Part shown: piece after piece, positions 34,690-38,854 of the stretch
Numbering within the stretch: the stretch's first letter is position 1
Layout: every line of letters starts with the position of its first letter
Assembly: GCA_017554335.1 (NCBI GenBank)
Contig: JAFZIO010000004.1
Span: 1 to 38,854 of the forward strand
DNA length: 38,854 nucleotides
Source of the DNA: Bacteroidales bacterium
GTDB lineage: Bacteria > Bacteroidota > Bacteroidia > Bacteroidales > UBA932
Direction: 5' to 3'
Notes under the pieces: generated by a model
The model's database searches: none
Told to the model about the DNA's origin: nothing
The model's input: the letters and a program-made list of their open reading frames with translations, nothing else
Position numbers and translations under genes: made by a program

Positions 34690-35754
34690 ATGAAAACAAT
34701 ACTGGTTACCGGCAGCGCCGGGTTTATCGGAGCCGCACTTGTAGAGCGCTTGCTTGACAGGCAAGAGGTCGCGAGTATAGTAGGCCTGGATAACCTGAAC
34801 GGGTATTACGATCCGGCGCTGAAGGAGTACCGGTTGAGGAGAATAGAAGAGCATTACTCTTCCCTCATTGCGGGCTCGACCCGCAATCTCCAATACCGGT
34901 TCATCAAGGGCGATATCACAGACCGGGAACTGGTCGACCGGCTTTTCGCAGAGCACAAGTTCGACATAGTGGTGAACCTTGCCGCCCAGGCGGGCGTGCG
35001 GTATTCGATCGAGAATCCGGATGCGTACATCCAGAGCAATATGATCGGGTTCTACAACATCCTGGAGGCCTGTAGGCATAATCCCGTTGAGCACTTGGTA
35101 TATGCGAGCTCGAGCTCTGTGTATGGCGGTAACAAGAAGGTGCCGTTCTCAACGGATGATCGGGTAGACAATCCAGTCTCCCTATATGCGGCAACGAAGA
35201 AGTCCAACGAGCTGTTCGCGCATTGCTACAGCAAGTTGTACGATATTCCGACCACCGGTTTGCGTTTCTTCACGGTGTATGGCCCGGCAGGGCGCCCGGA
35301 TATGGCGTACTTCGGTTTCACGAACAAGCTGCTCGCCGGGAAGACCATCCAGATCTATAACTACGGCAACTGCCGACGCGACTTCACGTACGTGGACGAC
35401 ATCGTAGAGGGCATCGTGCGCGTGATGGCCAAGGCCCCCGAGCGCAAGAAAGGGGAGGACGGGCTTCCGATCCCTCCGTACGCGGTTTACAACATCGGTG
35501 GCGGCCAGCCCGAGAACCTGCTGGACTTTGTGAACATCCTGCAGGAGGAACTCCTCCGCGCGGGCGTGTTGCCGCAGGACTACGACTTCGAGGCCCATAA
35601 GGAGCTGGTGCCCATGCAGCCCGGCGACGTGCCGGTGACGTACGCAGACGCCTCAGCGTTGGAGCGCGACTTTGGCTTCACGCCAAAAACAACACTCCGC
35701 GAAGGCTTGCGCAAGTTCGCGGAGTGGTACAGAGAGTATTACCGGACGGCTTAG
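34690..35754 (+). CDS. NAD-dependent epimerase, probable UDP-glucuronate 4-epimerase
   Basis: 354 residues. Extended SDR: TILVTGSAGFIGAALVERL, DNLNGYYDPALKEYRL, VVNLAAQAGVRYSIENPDAYI, YASSSSVYGGNKKVPF, catalytic YAATKKSNELF and FTVYGPAGRPDMAYF, the GRPDMA form typical of UDP-glucuronate 4-epimerases. It interconverts UDP-GlcA (from Ugd) and UDP-GalA. A small hairpin repeat inserts IAGSTRN near residue 60. It overlaps the convergent lipoprotein gene by four bases (TTAG). Confidence 0.92.
   Translation: MKTILVTGSAGFIGAALVERLLDRQEVASIVGLDNLNGYYDPALKEYRLRRIEEHYSSLIAGSTRNLQYRFIKGDITDRELVDRLFAEHKFDIVVNLAAQAGVRYSIENPDAYIQSNMIGFYNILEACRHNPVEHLVYASSSSVYGGNKKVPFSTDDRVDNPVSLYAATKKSNELFAHCYSKLYDIPTTGLRFFTVYGPAGRPDMAYFGFTNKLLAGKTIQIYNYGNCRRDFTYVDDIVEGIVRVMAKAPERKKGEDGLPIPPYAVYNIGGGQPENLLDFVNILQEELLRAGVLPQDYDFEAHKELVPMQPGDVPVTYADASALERDFGFTPKTTLREGLRKFAEWYREYYRTA
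34867..34887. repeat. Single-hairpin palindromic repeat in uge
   Basis: ATTGCGGG-CTCGA-CCCGCAAT, the same hairpin 1 and same reading frame (IAG..RN) as in the rfbD elements, without a second hairpin. Confidence 0.75.
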
Positions 35755-36632
35755 AACGTATCGCTGTACGTCGTAAGCCAGTCGGTACTCAATTGAAAGG
35801 AAGAGCTGACTCCGTCGTTGGTGTACAGTGAGCCGCTGAGCTGGGTGATGCGGTTGCGCTTGAAGGGCACGTCGGACACCACCCTGTGCGAGACGGAATT
35901 GCCGTCGGAATCGAGCACATCGATAGTTACATTCATCGTCTGCTCGTCGGTAGCAAGGAAGAATGCGGTTGAGGATGTGGATGAGTTTCCCACTGTGGCA
36001 CTGATGCCCACGGTGTTTACGAATCCGGAGTTGGTGAGCGAGAGGCCGCTCGTGGGGCTGAAATCCCTGGCGCCTGCAGAGAGGGTCATACGGACCTGGT
36101 TGGCGTTGGCTGTCTTGCCGTCGGTAGAGATTATCTTCAGCATGGCGTTGATCCGCTCGAGCGTGGCACTCAGTTCCACGGCACTCGTGCTGGAGATTTC
36201 CACCGCCTGGGTGTAGGCGAAGGTCTCATAGGCGTGGTCGCCCGTGTAGGCCGCCTCAGTGGGACTGGTGAGAACAAAGGGGCTCGTCTCCTTGGTGGTG
36301 TGAGCAATGACCACCATTGTGTAGCTGCCCATCGGGAGCGAGAGGCTGAAGTCTCCGAAGGTGGTGTAAGCGGCAGAGGTGCTCCGCAGTTGGGTTACTT
36401 TGTACTGCTCGGCTCCGGCAGAAGTGTAGAAGGCCAGCGTGATGGCGCCCACCTCGTTACAAGCCGCCACCGTTGAAGTGGTTTTGGTGCCGGGGTAGTT
36501 CAGCTGGGAAACAGAGAAGTCGTTCACGTGAACGTTTACAGGAGCGAGGCACTCAGACCGCCTCTCTTTGACGCTGCAGCCGGCGGCAATCAGCGTGGCC
36601 GCTGCAAGAAGGAAAAAGTGTTTTGTTTTCAT
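35751..36632 (-). CDS. FimB/Mfa2-like fimbrial-type lipoprotein
   Basis: 293 residues. Signal peptide and lipobox LIAAGCS (C19) are followed by VKERRSEC, a pattern common in Bacteroidales FimB/Mfa2-family anchors. The rest is Ser/Thr-rich beta-strand sequence: an N-terminal domain to about residue 145 with LSLPMGSYTMVVIAHT, and a second domain with VELSATLERINAMLKI and VPFKRNRITQLSGSLY, typical of fimbrillin-related folds. It is probably exported to the outer membrane. The usual full Mfa2 length is similar. It is alone: no major fimbrillin gene is in the window. Confidence 0.72.
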   Translation of the reverse strand: MKTKHFFLLAAATLIAAGCSVKERRSECLAPVNVHVNDFSVSQLNYPGTKTTSTVAACNEVGAITLAFYTSAGAEQYKVTQLRSTSAAYTTFGDFSLSLPMGSYTMVVIAHTTKETSPFVLTSPTEAAYTGDHAYETFAYTQAVEISSTSAVELSATLERINAMLKIISTDGKTANANQVRMTLSAGARDFSPTSGLSLTNSGFVNTVGISATVGNSSTSSTAFFLATDEQTMNVTIDVLDSDGNSVSHRVVSDVPFKRNRITQLSGSLYTNDGVSSSFQLSTDWLTTYSDTF

Positions 36633-36672
36633 AGTTCGTTTATCATTAAAACGGACTGCAAGTTAGGAAGAA

Positions 36673-36704
36673 TTAAGCGTTTCTTTAAGAAACGCAACGC
36701 TTAA
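36673..36704. other. Nested palindrome upstream of the FimB-like and aldose epimerase genes
   Basis: GCGTTTCTTTAAGAAACGC (36677-36695) is a perfect palindrome. An overlapping alternative pairs TTAAGCG (36673-36679) with CGCTTAA (36698-36704). It lies between divergent starts at 36632 and 36778, so it may be an operator or a leader hairpin. No convincing -33/-7 pair was found nearby. Confidence 0.55.
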
Positions 36705-36777
36705 GTTTTAAGTGATTGATATAGAGGGGATCGGAAAGGACAATTGCTGAAAAAGTACGTTATTTTTTACCAAGATA

Positions 36778-37629
36778 ATGATTGAATATCAAATAGCGCT
36801 TCACGGGGCTGAACTCCAGAGCCTGAAATATGACGGCCGCGAATACCTCTGGCACGGAGATCCTGCCTACTGGGGCCGGCGGTCGCCCATTCTGTTCCCC
36901 ATGGTGGGGAAGGTGTATGGGGGCTCGTTCCGCGTGGACGGGAATGAGTACCCGATGGGACAGCATGGCTTTGCCCGGGATTCGGAGTTCCAGAAGGTGG
37001 GGGAGAGATACGTGTTGGCTGGATGCCCGCTGGAGAAGTATCCGTATAAGTTTGAACTGTCGGTGAGATATCGTGCAGAGGGCCGGCGGTTCTATGCCGA
37101 GTGGGAGGTGCTGAACACGGATTCCCGCGACATCCACTTCCAGCTGGGCGCGCATCCGGCGCTACTGCTACCGGATTATCACGAGGAAGATCCGGTACAC
37201 GGGTACCTTCAGTGCTTTGACGCAGACGGCAAGGTGGTAAAGCAACCGATGCTTTCCCACGGGCTGGACGGTGGATATCTCACGGAGCTGGACGCTCCCG
37301 TGCCGATGCCGGTGGACGAAGACGGTCTCCTGACCATCACCGGTGAGACCTTTGCCATCGACACGTTTATGCTGGAGCACGGCTCCGTGAAGAGCGTCAC
37401 TTTGTTTGACAAAAACAAGAAGCCTTACCTGAGCGTGGGAAGTGACCAGACCGAAGCCTACGGCATCTGGGCCCCTTACAAGCCCGGCTGCCCCTTCGTG
37501 TGCCTCGAGCCCTGGTGCGGCATTACGGACCTCGTGGGTTTCAACGGAGAGCTCTCCGAGCGCTACCTGGACCACAGCTTGAAGCCGGGTGAGAAGTTTG
37601 AATTTACTTACTGGATTGAGATACTATGA
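36778..37629 (+). CDS. Aldose 1-epimerase family protein (LacX/COG2017-like)
   Basis: 283 residues. The galactose-mutarotase-like fold: GAELQSLKYDGREYLWHGDPAYWGRRSPILFPMVG at the N-terminus, the catalytic histidine region MGQHGFARDSEF, LGAHPALLLP and LEPWCGITDLVGFNG, with a C-terminal strand. It interconverts sugar anomers. The specific sugar cannot be read. Its downstream neighbour overlaps it by four bases (ATGA), so the two are co-translated. Confidence 0.88.
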   Translation: MIEYQIALHGAELQSLKYDGREYLWHGDPAYWGRRSPILFPMVGKVYGGSFRVDGNEYPMGQHGFARDSEFQKVGERYVLAGCPLEKYPYKFELSVRYRAEGRRFYAEWEVLNTDSRDIHFQLGAHPALLLPDYHEEDPVHGYLQCFDADGKVVKQPMLSHGLDGGYLTELDAPVPMPVDEDGLLTITGETFAIDTFMLEHGSVKSVTLFDKNKKPYLSVGSDQTEAYGIWAPYKPGCPFVCLEPWCGITDLVGFNGELSERYLDHSLKPGEKFEFTYWIEIL

Positions 37630-38027
37630 CCCAACTCAACGATAAAGACCACAAAGCGCAGATGGAGGACATGGCCTCCTTCGACGAGCAGATGCCGTGC
37701 GTGGGGATCTTCTGGTACGATCCGGAGGACAACACGCTGTTTGGTGTGCGCAAGAAGGAGCTGACGCCACAGATGGTGGAGGAGGCGGCTGAAAAAGGCG
37801 TGTTCTTTATCGAATATGGTGAGCATAAGGCTGAAGAGTATGCTGGTTGCATAGTATGGGCTAAAGACAAGTTCATCGTGCTCGTTGGCAAGTGGGCCGA
37901 GCCGATACAAGACAAGCTCAGCGAGCTGCTTGAGCAGGAGTTCTCTCTGCCGTACTTCGAGTTCGTGTACGACGAGCATTGGGACCTGGGCCACGGCTGG
38001 AGTGGCGATATGCCCACAAGCCGGTAA
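37626..38027 (+). CDS. Conserved protein of unknown function
   Basis: 133 residues, acidic, no signal peptide or membrane segment. Notable segments: MPCVGIFWYDPEDNTLFGVRKKELTPQ, FIEYGEHKAEEYAGCIVWAKDKFIVLVGKWAEPIQ, and a C-terminal FEFVYDEHWDLGHGWSGDMP. I recall similar short proteins in Bacteroidales that end DEHWDxGHGWS, but none with a known function. The ATG sits in the stop of the aldose epimerase gene. It might belong with the DUF3791/DUF3990 pair downstream; the intervening 584 bp is repeat DNA. Confidence 0.72.
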   Translation: MTQLNDKDHKAQMEDMASFDEQMPCVGIFWYDPEDNTLFGVRKKELTPQMVEEAAEKGVFFIEYGEHKAEEYAGCIVWAKDKFIVLVGKWAEPIQDKLSELLEQEFSLPYFEFVYDEHWDLGHGWSGDMPTSR

Positions 38028-38037
38028 CTGAGGGATT

Positions 38038-38081
38038 CTTGGACGAGCCAAGCGGCAGAGCCGAGCGGAGAGTTGAGAGAC
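38038..38081. repeat. 44-bp direct repeat, copy A
   Basis: Begins CTTGGACGAGCCAAGCGGCA and ends GAGAGTTGAGAGAC. It is identical over 44 bp to copy B at 38541-38584. Confidence 0.9.
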
Positions 38082-38540
38082 GGTTCGCAAGTCGATAGTG
38101 CCGCCAAGGCGGAGTATCTAGTTAAACTCTAAACTGACGCCAAGCCGAGAGCCATCTGAGCTCGCTCAGTGATGGCCGAGGCGCGAACCGATGGAGCAGC
38201 GAGAGGAGAATGAAGCTTGCTTCGATTATCCCGAGTCGCGACAGAGGTGGACAAGATGTCAAGGAAGAAGACGATAGTCAACCGACGCTCGAGCGAATAC
38301 AATGCCAAGCTGTTTGGCTTCGCCGAACTCGGACGCGACTCGACAATGTCTGAAAGCAAGCTTTCACCATTGTGCTCACTGCTCCCTCGCTTGAGCATTG
38401 TTGAGCGAGAAGGAGGAAAACCAAAGGTTAACCGACGCACGAGCGAATGCAGAGCTCTTGTTAGTTCTTGCTTAGGCAAGCGACCAGAGGTCGAGCGGAG
38501 AGTGGATAGTTCTTCGACGAGCGAAGCGGCAAGCCGATTA

Positions 38541-38584
38541 CTTGGACGAGCCAAGCGGCAGAGCCGAGCGGAGAGTTGAGAGAC
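38541..38584. repeat. 44-bp direct repeat, copy B
   Basis: Identical to copy A, 503 bp downstream, 27 bp before the DUF3791 gene. A diverged partial copy starts near 38512. Confidence 0.9.
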
Positions 38585-38611
38585 AGTTTTAAAGTTGATA
38601 GTTGAAAAAGT

Positions 38612-38839
38612 ATGGAAGAGTTAAGAAACATATTTGCATCCTCATGCGTTGAGGCAGCAGCTCGTAAACTGGGGTGCAGCACCAGCGAGATGTACCGTCG
38701 AATGAAACGCGTGGGGCTCATCCACGGATTCATCATCCCGGGGTACGAGGCACTGCACTCTCAGAGCCGTGAACATGTCACGGAAGATGTCATTGGTGCA
38801 CTCGGTATTTGGGAGAAAAAAATGGGAATAGTAGCATGA
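38612..38839 (+). CDS. DUF3791 domain protein
   Basis: 75 residues. The family pattern is visible: an N-terminal helix, SEMYRRMKRVGLIHGFIIPGYEALHSQSREHVTEDVIGAL, corresponding to the DUF3791 core in which a short helix-turn is followed by Y-x-x-LH-[ST]Q-x and a V-x-D-[VI] helix. DUF3791 genes often precede DUF3990 genes and have been suggested to form a toxin-antitoxin-like pair; the role is unproven. The stop overlaps the next ATG (ATGA), as in such pairs. Confidence 0.75.
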   Translation: MEELRNIFASSCVEAAARKLGCSTSEMYRRMKRVGLIHGFIIPGYEALHSQSREHVTEDVIGALGIWEKKMGIVA

Positions 38840-38854
38840 TAAAGGTTTATCACG
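38836..38854 (+). CDS. Start of a probable DUF3990 protein (cut by window end)
   Basis: Only six codons are present (MIKVYH), matching the N-terminal [IV]xVYHG pattern of DUF3990 proteins, and the ATG overlaps the DUF3791 stop in the arrangement usual for that pair. DUF3990 proteins resemble ADP-ribosyltransferases. The call rests mainly on context. Confidence 0.45.

Larger units (their letters stand above)
38028..38611. repeat. Repeat-rich region without a convincing gene
   Basis: The 584 bp hold variants of a GACGAGC(C/G)AAGCGGCA motif (about 38041, 38518, 38543), two copies of an ACCGACGCnCGAGCGAAT motif (about 38281 and 38431), and short inverted segments. A frame from 38217 to 38579 exists, but its product (Arg/Ser-rich, with the repeats in it) matches nothing I know. 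The base composition is unlike the neighbouring genes. Confidence 0.65.

Noticed and set aside
38217-38579. Arg/Ser-rich protein of 120 residues
   Set aside because: It consists largely of the local repeats and ends in the 44-bp direct repeat; no recognisable homology. Kept only as part of the repeat region.

Overview
The window comes from a GC-rich member of the Bacteroidota, most likely a Bacteroidales gut lineage. The main evidence is the promoter grammar: TAnnTTTG -7 boxes, several with a TTG/TTTG about 19-20 bp upstream, where a sigma-70 -10/-35 pair would otherwise be expected. Supporting evidence is the gene content: a clostripain-type lipoprotein, a FimB/Mfa2-like lipoprotein with a CSVKERRSEC N-terminus, a Wza/BY-kinase export pair with a PHP phosphatase, and a DUF3791-DUF3990 pair. 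I cannot name the species.

Layout. 1-1141: an edge-truncated Y1 (HUH) transposase, a 51-bp palindromic repeat array, an 18-bp minisatellite and an iterated terminator. 1142-2354: rpsF-rpsR-rplI on the minus strand. 2361-7568: a Xer recombinase diverging from a clostripain-like lipoprotein followed by guaB-guaA. 7569-13860: tdk, rsmI, a helix-hairpin-helix protein, rmuC, a DUF389 membrane protein and a sodium:solute symporter. 13897-17545: dsbD, folP and a radical SAM protein. 17552-21930: a TPP-riboswitch-controlled thiamine cluster (thiL-thiD-thiM-thiE) facing tenA. 22038-23323: a small membrane protein and rubrerythrin. 23422-32657: a structured leader RNA, then rfbACDB (dTDP-rhamnose), ugd, and the polysaccharide export/phosphoregulation genes (Wza-like, BY-kinase, PHP phosphatase). 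32701-35754: a likely uronic-acid salvage module (galacturonokinase-like GHMP kinase, sugar-1-P nucleotidyltransferase, UDP-glucuronate 4-epimerase). 35751-38027: a fimbrial-type lipoprotein, an aldose epimerase and a conserved unknown. 38028-38854: repeat-rich DNA, then DUF3791 and the start of DUF3990.

How the genes work together. The rfb genes make dTDP-rhamnose; Ugd makes UDP-glucuronate. The kinase/nucleotidyltransferase/epimerase trio would recycle and interconvert uronates. These feed a Wza/Wzc-type exporter whose tyrosine kinase and PHP phosphatase sit side by side. The window has no glycosyltransferase, flippase or polymerase. The thiamine cluster looks salvage-oriented (ThiM, TenA, ThiD, ThiE, ThiL, with no ThiC/G/H/S here).

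Most striking feature. At least a dozen short palindromic elements of several families sit in frame inside eight protein genes: the HhH protein, dsbD twice, folP, thiL three times, rfbD twice, ugd, the nucleotidyltransferase and uge. They add loops of roughly 10-42 residues without stop codons. Related elements also lie between genes. The arrangement resembles Rickettsia palindromic elements and is the best candidate here for a poorly described system. Genes are otherwise packed tightly: four convergent pairs overlap or abut at their stop codons, and several promoters lie 4-8 nt before the start codon, implying leaderless mRNAs.
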